A DNA stretch of 64,000 nt from the NCBI RefSeq assembly GCF_050314555.1, contig NZ_JBNPNH010000004.1:153031-217030 (forward strand), in the 5' to 3' direction. The notes under the pieces were generated by a model. It was not told the origin of the DNA, made no database searches, and worked only from the letters and a program-made list of their open reading frames with translations. This document shows positions 24,801-30,801 of the stretch, piece after piece (the stretch's first letter is position 1; each line of letters opens with the position of its first letter). The DNA is from Spyradosoma sp004558035 (GTDB taxonomy: Bacteria; Verrucomicrobiota; Verrucomicrobiia; Opitutales; UBA953). The translations under genes were made by a program, and so were the position numbers.

Positions 24801-25084
24801 ACGCGCTCGGCGGCGGGCTCGTCGAGCGCCTTGCGGACGCGGGCGCGCAGGCGCGCGGAAAGCTCCGCGGTCGCGGCTTCGGTGAAGGTGACGACGAGGA
24901 TTTCGCGCGCGCGCGGCGGCTCGGCGACGCGCGGCGGCGGCTCCGCGGACTCGGGCGCGTAAAACGCGTGCCCGCGCAGCAGCGCGAGATAGATTTCGGC
25001 GATGGTGAAGGTCTTGCCCGTTCCCGCGGAGGCTTCGATGAGCCCCGGGCGCGTGAGGGCGAGCTGCGGCGCGGTCGAGGACAT
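21884..25084 (-). CDS. recB: RecB-like helicase-nuclease, exodeoxyribonuclease V beta subunit
   Basis: 1066 residues, slightly shorter than E. coli RecB (about 1180). UvrD-type helicase: Walker A EASAGTGKTFTIAEIY near residues 18-33, LVDEFQDTDPVQWEIF near 255, GDPKQAIYEFRGGDV near 281, and TMHKSKGLEYDFVFLPGL near 600. The C-terminal RecB-family nuclease is intact, with FIADWKTNR near 971 providing D and the D-x-K pair. It makes 3'-5' unwinding and DNA degradation/recombination possible with RecC and RecD. It carries about ten exact copies of the iterated octamer (3 per kb), of interest because RecBCD enzymes read short regulatory octamers (Chi). Confidence 0.9.
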   Translation of the reverse strand: MSSTAPQLALTRPGLIEASAGTGKTFTIAEIYLALLRGHAFYAPESAEPPPRVAEPPRAREILVVTFTEAATAELSARLRARVRKALDEPAAERVPVSAAERVALRLADAEFDEAAVSTIHGFCMRMLRDFCVECGLPPGLKPVEEDGDAIRRFAARLLRRRRLAGDADFARVSVDEAAELLSLFAKNPETPFDASLAAPWKRAFLEEGLAAWRERRVSGDSLSFDDVLLRLRDALRENPALADKIARRFKVALVDEFQDTDPVQWEIFERVFVRKKRPFFVVGDPKQAIYEFRGGDVFTYRAARERIESESAGNALTLGTNWRSTPEAIAAFNELFAFDARIGDFKGARVGGHLEFQETRPPADKGETTGAPAAFLRVGFPGNGETARTAVRRRLVEDVRALVLGQGVPARSVAVLVGKNSEAETLREALVRAGVPAVTTSKSAVFETREAADVRAVLEAMLAPADEAAVRRAATTQFFGKTFYADLTPGAENADGLARLREALFECGKLWERRGVFEAFSRLADAYAFAETLAKLENAAARLTNARHVLELLQSGESRENLAPRALFERVFGAGASFGDATETALRAGGDEEAVRLVTMHKSKGLEYDFVFLPGLWDRPLLVRDSKRRRKYVRAESADGAKLLLRPEDGNSRTAAARENAKRFQRAEIEANALNESCVAYVALTRARFAAVVYHAQATSYNAPAESYMRRLLVAAGLITPENAIAPAADALPHWRALDEAEPLQRLPFEPRAEEAPKSRAFDAETARGNALKIDDAWGVYSFSGLVGGHDENARDETDAERFADAETPAADEVFPAPPHCDLPAGTHFGTFVHAIFEKLDFRSRGNLDALVEENKGAFPEWRDDAATRGKFAGMFDATLRLPFGPAGIRLEQIDVARDALREVEFFFRLRRTEDLYSKLHDVFSRWGGIYARTAETHWARRARGALDADGFMHGYIDLVARVGDAYFIADWKTNRVMEKGAKFMTRRNLEDEIVESGYALQWAIYAIALRRLLRETRGGNGGARLAGVAYFFVRWNAVHFDDSLDDARLDELEAALALEGGVKA

Positions 25085-25104
25085 GAGAGGAGAGTTTTTC
25101 GTGA

Positions 25105-25170
25105 GTCAGGAGAAGGACGGAAACGCGAAAGAGAGACGGCATCGCTGCCGCCTCTCTTTCGGATCGCGTT
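25105..25170 (-). terminator. hairpin between trxA and recB
   Basis: GAAAGAG and CTCTTTC arms enclose an inner stem CGGCA-TCGC-TGCCG (about 25126-25160). The tail on the minus strand is only moderately T-rich. It may be a trxA terminator or another of the tetraloop hairpin units seen across the window. Confidence 0.35.
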
Positions 25171-25185
25171 CGGCGGAACGCCGCG

Positions 25186-25503
25186 TCATTTCAGCGCGGC
25201 GAGCAGCGTGCCTTTCTGCTGGACGCCGACGAACTTCTGCGCGACTTCGCCGTTGCGGAAAATCAGCACCGTCGGGATGTTCTGAATCCCGAAGCGCGCG
25301 GCGATTTCCATCGATTCGTCGATGTTGACCTTGCAGATCTTCGCGTTCCCGCCGACCTCGTCGGCGATCTGGTCGATCGTCGGACCGAGCGCCTTGCACG
25401 GCCCGCACCAGGGAGCCCAGAAATCCACGAGCACGGGAACGTCCGCGGCGATCGCGGCGTCGAACGTGTCGTTGTCCAATTCGTTTACGTAAGGAGATGC
25501 CAT
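25186..25503 (-). CDS. trxA: thioredoxin
   Basis: 105 residues, a complete single-domain thioredoxin. The active site is WCGPC (residues 32-36) in VDFWAPWCGPCKALGP, and the cis-Pro is in NIPTVLIFRNGE. It is the general cytosolic disulfide reductant and could serve the thioredoxin-linked arsenate reductase encoded 1.5 kb away. Start ATG at 25503. The gene lies 29 bp after the small membrane protein gene on the same strand and about 100 bp before recB. Confidence 0.96.
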   Translation of the reverse strand: MASPYVNELDNDTFDAAIAADVPVLVDFWAPWCGPCKALGPTIDQIADEVGGNAKICKVNIDESMEIAARFGIQNIPTVLIFRNGEVAQKFVGVQQKGTLLAALK

Positions 25504-25532
25504 AGTGAAAATAAAGCGTCGCCGAAGCGGAA

Positions 25533-25775
25533 TTATTTGTATTCGCGCGCCATGAACTCGAGCAGCATCAGCACGAGACCGGCGGCGGCGGCGAGGAAGA
25601 AGATCACGTCCACGGCGGCGGCGAGCTTGCCGACCGAATTCGGCGAATCGGCGCCGGGCACCGCGGGAGCCTGAATCGGCGTGGACGCGGAAGCCGGACG
25701 CACGGCGACCGGCGGACGAACGAGCTGCGGACGAGCCGCGGAAGGCGGCGGGGGAGGAGGAAGGGGTGATGCCAT
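25533..25775 (-). CDS. small Pro-rich single-span membrane protein, unknown function
   Basis: 80 residues from the ATG at 25775 (MASPLPPPPPPSAARPQL); the frame is open further upstream, but that extension lies in repeat-like DNA. Residues 1-45 are Pro/Ala-rich and probably disordered. Residues about 50-72 (AAAVDVIFFLAAAAGLVLML) form one membrane helix, followed by a short charged end EFMAREYK. No family is recognised. It is probably co-transcribed with trxA. Coding status is supported by the clean match of frame, helix and spacing; function is unknown. Confidence 0.65.
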   Translation of the reverse strand: MASPLPPPPPPSAARPQLVRPPVAVRPASASTPIQAPAVPGADSPNSVGKLAAAVDVIFFLAAAAGLVLMLLEFMAREYK

Positions 25776-26088
25776 GACTTTTCTTGTTGAGGGTTTAACG
25801 TGAATTCGTGCGGAAAATCTTACCCTTTTGCCCGCGGGAGAAAAGCACAAAATGCGCGCGGGAACGGCGTGCCCGTTTTCTTTCGCTCTCCGCTCCATCG
25901 CGTCCTGCCGGCGAAATTTCCGCTGGCGAATTCCGAGGGCAAGCGGGACGCTTACCCTCCGTTCCCGCGAATCTCCGTTCCGTTGTTTCTCCGTTCCTCT
26001 GTGTTAAAAAAGCTTAAAGCTTAAGGGTTAAAGCTTAAAGGGAAGTTCCCGCGGACGGCTTCCCGGGGGCAAGCGCGAGGCTTTCGCG
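25776..26088. repeat. gene-free interval with inverted dispersed repeat
   Basis: No gene is visible. 25915-26010 is the reverse complement of the 16820-16920 segment (GGAACGGAG units plus the GAGGGCAAGCG hairpin, here with two mismatches). 26009-26045 is AAGCTTAAAGCTTAAGGGTT followed by AAAGCTTAAAGGGAAG, the inverse of 10065-10101. The right end supplies the arsR promoter. Confidence 0.65.
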
Positions 26089-26116
26089 TTGACATTTTGA
26101 CAGACGTCAAAATGAT
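26089..26116 (+). promoter_or_regulatory. arsR promoter with ArsR-type operator
   Basis: TTGACA (26089-26094) is a consensus -35, and AATGAT (26111-26116, spacer 16) matches the -10 at four of six positions. Between and across them lies a perfect 9-bp inverted repeat, CATTTTGAC-AGAC-GTCAAAATG (26093-26114). A palindrome covering the RNA-polymerase site just before an arsR gene is the standard self-repression operator. The predicted transcription start (about 26122-26124) coincides with the chosen ATG. Confidence 0.75.
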
Positions 26117-26123
26117 TGAAGGC

Positions 26124-26447
26124 ATGACGGAGACGACGAAGAAGAAGACCGCGAAGAAACCACTGCCGGAGCGCGACGCCGAACGGCTCGCCGCCGTGTT
26201 CAAGGCGCTCGGGCATCCCGTGCGCGTGAAGATCGTCGCGGCGGCGACGGCGCGGGAACGCTGCGTCTGCGAGCTGCAGGAAATCGCCGGACGCGACATT
26301 TCCACGGTCTCGTCTCACCTGAACCTGCTGAAGAACGCCGGCATTCTCGTCTGCGAGCAGCGCGGCAGACAAGTCTTCTACTCGCTCGCGTGCCCGTGCC
26401 TCGCGGAAGTCTTCGCCTGCGTGCTCGCGGGCGGAAAACGCGCGTGA
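26124..26447 (+). CDS. arsR: ArsR-family metalloregulatory repressor
   Basis: 107 residues from the ATG at 26124. The ATG at 26112 lies inside the operator palindrome and is therefore less likely. Winged-helix ArsR/SmtB repressor: AVFKALGHPVRVKIVAAA, then CVCELQE (the Cys-x-Cys sensor site on the recognition-proximal helix), ISTVSSHLNLLKNAGILVCEQRGRQVFYSL (recognition helix and wing). A further Cys cluster, ACPCLAEVFAC, sits near the C-terminus. It would release DNA on binding As(III) or a similar soft metal. It is first gene of the cluster with the redox protein, arsC and permease, over its own operator. Confidence 0.9.
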   Translation: MTETTKKKTAKKPLPERDAERLAAVFKALGHPVRVKIVAAATARERCVCELQEIAGRDISTVSSHLNLLKNAGILVCEQRGRQVFYSLACPCLAEVFACVLAGGKRA

Positions 26448-26459
26448 GCGTTTTTTTCT

Positions 26460-26496
26460 TTGACAATATTTTGATATTCTTAAAAATATAAAAATT
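26460..26496 (+). promoter_or_regulatory. AT-rich internal promoter/possible second operator upstream of the redox gene
   Basis: After arsR comes TTGACA (26460-26465) followed by an almost pure A/T stretch up to the ATG at 26497, striking in this GC-rich DNA. ATATTTT and AAAATAT arms form an inverted repeat around GATATTCTTA, like ArsR boxes of other bacteria. The best -10 (TATAAA, 26487-26492) is 21 nt from the -35, so promoter strength is uncertain. Confidence 0.45.
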
Positions 26497-26985
26497 ATGA
26501 AGGACGTAATCACGATCTACGGAAGCGGCTGCGCGAAGTGCGCCGCGCTGGCGGAAACGACGCGCGAGGCGCTCGCGGAAATCGGTTCGAAGGCGGAAGT
26601 CGTCAAGGAGACCGACTTCGCGAAAATCGCGGCGGCGGGAATCGCGCGCACGCCCGCGCTCGCCGTGAACGGGAAACTGCTGTTTTCCGGGAAGGCGCCG
26701 GACAGGGAAACGCTGAAGGAGCTTCTGGCGGAACGCGTTTCCGACGCGCGCGGGAACGCCGCGGGCGCGTCGTGCGCGTGCGGCGGCGGGTGCTGTTGCG
26801 GAGGCGGCGCGAAGAATCCGCCGAAGAAGACGCTGCGGCGGCTGGTCGTCTGGGCGGTCGTCCTGCTCGCGCTGATCGCCGCCGTCCGCCTGTGGAACCG
26901 CGCCTCGCAGGGCGACGCGGACGTTCCCGCGCAGCCCGCCGCCGAGCAGCCCGCCGACGCGCGGAATCCGGCGCCGCGCTGCTGA
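26497..26985 (+). CDS. thioredoxin-like redox protein with Cys-rich insert and membrane tail
   Basis: 162 residues with an unusual composition. Residues 1-80 are a small thioredoxin-like fold: MKDVITIYGSGCAKCAALAE with active site C-A-K-C, and cis-Pro in ARTPALAVNGKLLFSGKAP. Such 'redox-active disulfide protein 2' modules often accompany arsenic permeases. Residues about 86-103 are SCACGGGCCCGGG, six Cys in 12 residues, a likely metal- or thiol-binding patch. One membrane helix (LVVWAVVLLALIAAVRLW) follows, then a Pro/Ala-rich tail ending in Cys. It sits between arsR and arsC. The fusion of reductase, Cys patch and helix suggests delivering As(III) or electrons at the membrane; that is inference. 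Confidence 0.8.
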   Translation: MKDVITIYGSGCAKCAALAETTREALAEIGSKAEVVKETDFAKIAAAGIARTPALAVNGKLLFSGKAPDRETLKELLAERVSDARGNAAGASCACGGGCCCGGGAKNPPKKTLRRLVVWAVVLLALIAAVRLWNRASQGDADVPAQPAAEQPADARNPAPRC

Positions 26986-26997
26986 TTTTCTGAAATC

Positions 26998-27438
26998 ATG
27001 AAAAACGAAGAACGAAAACCCGCGGTGCGCAGGACGCTGCTCTTTCTCTGCACGGGAAATTCCTGCCGCTCGCAGATGGCGGAGGCGTTCGCGCGGCGGC
27101 GCTTCCCGGACGCCGACGTGTTTTCCGCCGGCATCGAAGCGCACGGGCTGAATCCGCGCATGCTCGCCGTCATGCGGGAACGCGGATTTTCGATGGACGG
27201 GCACCGCTCGAAGACGCTCGCGGAACTGCCCGCGAGAACGCGCTGGGATCTGCTCGTCACCGTCTGCGGGAACGCCGAGAAATCCTGCCCGACGCTTCCC
27301 GCCGAGCGCCGAGCGCACGCGCCGTTCGACGACCCGCCCGCGCTCGCGAAAACGCTGCCGCCCGGCGCGGACGCGCTCGCCGTCTATCGCCGCGTGCGCG
27401 ACGAGATCGAGGCTTTCGTGGAAAGGCTTGAGCCGTGA
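26998..27438 (+). CDS. arsC: arsenate reductase, thioredoxin-coupled LMW-phosphatase type
   Basis: 146 residues. Low-molecular-weight phosphatase fold with the P-loop LFLCTGNSCRSQMAEAF (nucleophile in C-x5-R at about 18-24). Further Cys occur in VTVCGNAEKSCP near 97-104, as expected for the Cys relay of thioredoxin-coupled ArsC, and DDPP near 118 carries the catalytic Asp. It reduces As(V) to As(III) in the cytosol for export. The gene starts 12 bp after the redox gene and overlaps the permease start (GTGA), a tight operon. Confidence 0.9.
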   Translation: MKNEERKPAVRRTLLFLCTGNSCRSQMAEAFARRRFPDADVFSAGIEAHGLNPRMLAVMRERGFSMDGHRSKTLAELPARTRWDLLVTVCGNAEKSCPTLPAERRAHAPFDDPPALAKTLPPGADALAVYRRVRDEIEAFVERLEP

Positions 27439-28415
27439 TCCGGGATTTCGCGGACCGGTTCGTTCACGACGTGCTGCTCTTTCCCGCGGGAACGCGGCTC
27501 GGCGACGCCGTGAATTTTTTCGTGTACGACACGCTGAAGATTCTCGCGCTGCTCTACGTCGTCAGTTTTCTGATGGGCGTCGTGAACGCGTTTTTCCCGA
27601 TCGCGCGGGTGCGGAAATTTCTGGCGGAGCGCGAGCTGTTCGGCGCGCAGTATCTGCTCGCCGCGCTGTTCGGAGCGCTGACGCCGTTCTGCTCGTGCTC
27701 GTCCGTGCCGCTGTTCATCGGCTTCGTGCGCGGCGGGATTCCTCTGGGCGTGACGTTCGCGTTTCTGATCACGTCGCCGCTGGTCAACGAAATCGCCGTC
27801 GCGATGTTTCTCGGCGCGTTCGGCGTGAAGGCGACGCTGATTTACGCCGTTTCGGGAACGCTGCTCGGCGCCGTCGGCGGCTGGGCGCTCGGGAAAATGC
27901 GGCTGGAAAAACGGCTTACGCCGTGGGCGCGGGCGGCGACGGCCGTCGGCGGGAACGACGCTCCCGCGGCGGCGGACGCGGAGCCGGGCGCGCGCGCGCC
28001 GTTTCTCCGGCGCGTTCCCGCGATCGCACGCGACGCGCACGGAATCGTCGTCGGCGTGCTGCCCTACGTGCTCGCGGGCATCGCGGTCGGCGCGGGCGTG
28101 CACGGCTTCGTGCCGGCGGGATTTTTCGAAGACGCGCTGCGCGGCGGCGACGCGTGGAGCGTTCCCGCGGCGGTGCTCGTCGCGGTGCCGATGTACGCGA
28201 ACGCGGCGGCGGTCGTTCCCGTGATCCAGGTCTTCGTCGCGAAGGGTGTTCCGCTCGGCACGGCGATCGCGTTCATGATGGCGACGGTCGGCCTGTCGCT
28301 CCCGGAGGCGATTCTGCTGAAAAGGGCGATGACGCTGAAGCTCCTCGGCGTCTTCTTCGGCACGGTCGCGGTCTTCATCGTCGCCCTCGGCTTCTTCTTC
28401 AACGCCGTGCTGTGA
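27435..28415 (+). CDS. ArsP/DUF318-type permease
   Basis: 326 residues from a GTG at 27435 overlapping the arsC stop. About eight membrane helices. The family signature TPFCSCSSVPLFIGFVRGGIPLG lies near residues 80-102, with paired Cys, followed by FAFLITSPLVNEIAVAMFLGAFG; the second half repeats the pattern (VPMYANAAAVVPVIQ, MMATVGLSLPEAILL). PF03773 permeases export trivalent organoarsenicals (ArsP) or Cu/Zn (SO_0444 type). The arsR-arsC company favours arsenic. A loop of about 45 residues, Ala-rich, links the halves. No ACR3 or ArsB is present, so this permease is the only exporter in the cluster. Confidence 0.87.
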   Translation: MIRDFADRFVHDVLLFPAGTRLGDAVNFFVYDTLKILALLYVVSFLMGVVNAFFPIARVRKFLAERELFGAQYLLAALFGALTPFCSCSSVPLFIGFVRGGIPLGVTFAFLITSPLVNEIAVAMFLGAFGVKATLIYAVSGTLLGAVGGWALGKMRLEKRLTPWARAATAVGGNDAPAAADAEPGARAPFLRRVPAIARDAHGIVVGVLPYVLAGIAVGAGVHGFVPAGFFEDALRGGDAWSVPAAVLVAVPMYANAAAVVPVIQVFVAKGVPLGTAIAFMMATVGLSLPEAILLKRAMTLKLLGVFFGTVAVFIVALGFFFNAVL

Positions 28416-28501
28416 GCCCGCGAAACCGAACAGGAATTCCGGGAAAAATTCGCCGAAGAAGAAAATCGACTTTTCGGGCGGAGCGTGAATGCTTTCCGCT
28501 C

Positions 28502-29557
28502 ATGAGAGATTTTCCGACGAGCGAGGCGCGCCTGCGCGGTTTCCGCGAAGCCCTGCGGGGCTGGTTTCTGCGGGAACGCCGCGACATGCCGTGGCGGCGC
28601 GAGCGCTCCGTCTATCGCACCGTCGTCTCCGAATTCATGCTCCAGCAGACGCAGGTGGACACCGTGCGGCCGTATTTCGAAAACTGGGTCGCGAAATGGC
28701 CCGATTTCGCGACGCTCGCCGCCGCGGACGAAGCCGACGTGCTCCGCGCCTGGGAAGGGCTCGGCTACTATTCCCGCGCGCGGAATCTGCACGCGCTCGC
28801 GAAGGAGATCGCCGCGCGCGGCGGCGCCGTTCCCGCGGACGCCGACGGCTGGCGCGCCTTCCGCGGAGTCGGCGCCTACACCGCCGCCGCGATCGCGAGC
28901 ATCGCCCAGGGCGTTCCCGCCGCCGTGACGGACGGCAACGTCGTGCGCATTCTCGCGCGGCTTTCCGCCGACGAAACCGAGTTCAGGGACGGCGGCGCCG
29001 CCGTGAAGCGTTTCGCGCCCGAGGCGGAAAAGCTCCTCGATCCCGCGCGCCCCGGCGACCACAACGAGGCGATGATGGAGCTCGGCGCGACCATGTGCAC
29101 GAAGCGCAATCCGCGCTGCCTGCTCTGCCCCGTCGCCGCGTTCTGCGACGGCAGGGCGCTCGGCGAGGGCGTCGCGGCGCTCCCGCGCTTCGCCGCGCGC
29201 GCGACGAAGAAGGTGGACGTCGAACGCGCGTTCGCGCGCTTCGCGGACGGCTCCGTGCTCCTCGCGAAGCCGCACGCCTCGGCGCGCCGCCTGCGCGAGC
29301 TTTTCGAGCTGCCGCTCTGGAGCGACGTCTTTCCGGACGCGTCCCCGCGCGCCGCGGACCTGCTGTTGGAGGGGAAGCGCGGCATCGCGTCCGAGAGCAT
29401 CCGCGAGCGCATCTACGCGGGCGCGCCGCCGAAGGATTTCGCCGAGAAAAAGACGCTCTCGGGCGCGGCGCTCTTCCGCGTTCCCGCGGGCGAGCTCGAA
29501 AAAATCACGCTCTCCGGCCCGCACCGCAAATGGCTCCGCGCAATCCGCGGACGCTGA
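28502..29557 (+). CDS. mutY: A/G-specific adenine DNA glycosylase
   Basis: 351 residues from the ATG at 28502. MutY removes adenine opposite 8-oxoguanine. Catalytic Glu is in EFMLQQTQVDTV near residues 43-54. The helix-hairpin-helix is GVGAYTAAAIASIAQG near 121-136, and the catalytic Asp is in VTDGNVVRIL. The [4Fe-4S] ligands fit C-x6-C-x2-C-x5-C in CTKRNPRCLLCPVAAFC near 200. A C-terminal NUDIX-like 8-oxoG recognition domain follows, ending in LSGPHRKWLRAIRGR. It stands 86 bp after the arsenic permease, apparently a separate unit. Confidence 0.95.
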   Translation: MRDFPTSEARLRGFREALRGWFLRERRDMPWRRERSVYRTVVSEFMLQQTQVDTVRPYFENWVAKWPDFATLAAADEADVLRAWEGLGYYSRARNLHALAKEIAARGGAVPADADGWRAFRGVGAYTAAAIASIAQGVPAAVTDGNVVRILARLSADETEFRDGGAAVKRFAPEAEKLLDPARPGDHNEAMMELGATMCTKRNPRCLLCPVAAFCDGRALGEGVAALPRFAARATKKVDVERAFARFADGSVLLAKPHASARRLRELFELPLWSDVFPDASPRAADLLLEGKRGIASESIRERIYAGAPPKDFAEKKTLSGAALFRVPAGELEKITLSGPHRKWLRAIRGR

Positions 29558-29625
29558 ACGGCGCTTCGCCGGAAAATTTCCGGAACCCTCGCGGCGGGAA
29601 CGCCTTTTCGGAGCTCCGCGCGCGT

Positions 29626-29679
29626 CTAACGAAAAACTAACGAAACGCCAACACGGCGCGAACGCGGCGCGCGTATGCT
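29626..29679 (+). promoter_or_regulatory. Pho-box array and -10 of the pstS promoter
   Basis: Four 7-bp units at exact 11-bp spacing: CTAACGA (29626), CTAACGA (29637), CCAACAC (29648), CGAACGC (29659), with AT-rich spacers AAAA and AACG after the first two. PhoB-type regulators bind such direct repeats and replace the -35; TATGCT (29674-29679) follows 8 bp after the array. The architecture and the pstS gene downstream support phosphate-starvation control. Confidence 0.7.
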
Positions 29680-29701
29680 GTGGGAACTTTCTTAAAAAGC
29701 T

Positions 29702-30703
29702 ATGATCAAAGAAATACTCACAAGCACAATCGCGACCGTCGCGGCGGTCATCGCCCTCAACGCGGAAGAAACGCTCAACGGCGCGGGAGCGTCGTTCCCG
29801 GCGCCCGTGTACCAGGCGTGGACCTACGCGTATTCGCAGTCGCAGGACAAGACGAAAGTCAACTACCAGAGCATCGGCTCGGGCTCGGGCATCAAGCAGA
29901 TCGCCGCGGGAACGATCGATTTCGCGGGAACGGACAGCCCGCTCTCGGCTGACGAACAGGCGGAATCCGGCCTGATTCAGTTCCCGATGCTGACGGGCGG
30001 CGTCGTGGTCGTCGTCAACGTCCCCGGCGTGGCGAACAACGCGCTGAAGCTTGACCAGAGCACGCTCGCGGACATCTTCCTCGGGAAGATCACCACGTGG
30101 AACGATCCCGCGATCGTCGCGCTGAATCCGGGCCTGAAGCTCCCGGCGCTGAAGATCACGGTCGTGCGCCGTTCCGACGCTTCGGGAACGACGTTCATCT
30201 TCACGAACTACCTTTCGAAGATCTCCGGCGAATGGAAGGAAAAGGTCGGCGAAGGCAAGTCCGTGAACTGGCCGACGGGTCTCGGCGGGCAGAAGAACAC
30301 GGGCGTCTGCGGCGCGGTCGCCAAGACGCGCGGCGCGGTCGGCTACACGGAATTCACCTACGCGACCAAGGCGAACCTCGCCTGCGTCACGCTGAAGAAC
30401 AAGGCCGGCAAGTTCGTCGAAGCCTCTCCGTCCTCCTTCGTCGCCTCTTCCGCCGAAGCGGACTGGAAGAACGCGCCGGGCTACTACATGGAGCTCACCG
30501 ACGCCGCGGGCGAAAACGCCTGGCCGATCACGGCGGTCACCTACATCCTGTTCCGCAAGGACGCTTCCGAGGAAAAGAAGAGCGCGCTGAAGGACTACTT
30601 CAACTGGTGCTTCACGACGGGAAGCGCCGCGGCGACGAAGCTCGACTACGTGCCGCTGCCGCAGAACGTCGTCTCGCTCATCAACGAAACGGCTCTGAAA
30701 TAA
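29702..30703 (+). CDS. pstS: phosphate ABC transporter substrate-binding protein PstS
   Basis: 333 residues with a signal peptide (MIKEILTSTIATVAAVIALNA). Typical PstS features: LNGAGASFPAPVYQAW, the phosphate loop SIGSGSGIKQIAAGTIDFAGTDSPL, and VVRRSDASGTTFIFTNYLS. It captures phosphate in the periplasm for the PstCAB transporter, none of which is in the window, so this is either an orphan or a split locus. A strong intrinsic terminator follows 25 bp after the stop, confirming a monocistronic unit. The Pho-box array upstream indicates regulation by phosphate limitation. Confidence 0.95.
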   Translation: MIKEILTSTIATVAAVIALNAEETLNGAGASFPAPVYQAWTYAYSQSQDKTKVNYQSIGSGSGIKQIAAGTIDFAGTDSPLSADEQAESGLIQFPMLTGGVVVVVNVPGVANNALKLDQSTLADIFLGKITTWNDPAIVALNPGLKLPALKITVVRRSDASGTTFIFTNYLSKISGEWKEKVGEGKSVNWPTGLGGQKNTGVCGAVAKTRGAVGYTEFTYATKANLACVTLKNKAGKFVEASPSSFVASSAEADWKNAPGYYMELTDAAGENAWPITAVTYILFRKDASEEKKSALKDYFNWCFTTGSAAATKLDYVPLPQNVVSLINETALK

Positions 30704-30728
30704 GCGTTCCCGCGAGGGAATCCGAGAG

Positions 30729-30760
30729 CGCTCCCGCCTTCCGCGCGGGAGCGTTTTTTT
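30729..30760 (+). terminator. intrinsic terminator of pstS
   Basis: Perfect 9-bp stem CGCTCCCGC (30729-30737) and GCGGGAGCG (30745-30753), 7-nt loop, then seven T. The arms are a one-base variant of the window-wide iterated octamer. Confidence 0.88.
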
Positions 30761-30801
30761 CGCTCCGCCGAAGCTCCGCGCGGAAATTCCGTATCCGGAT
30801 T

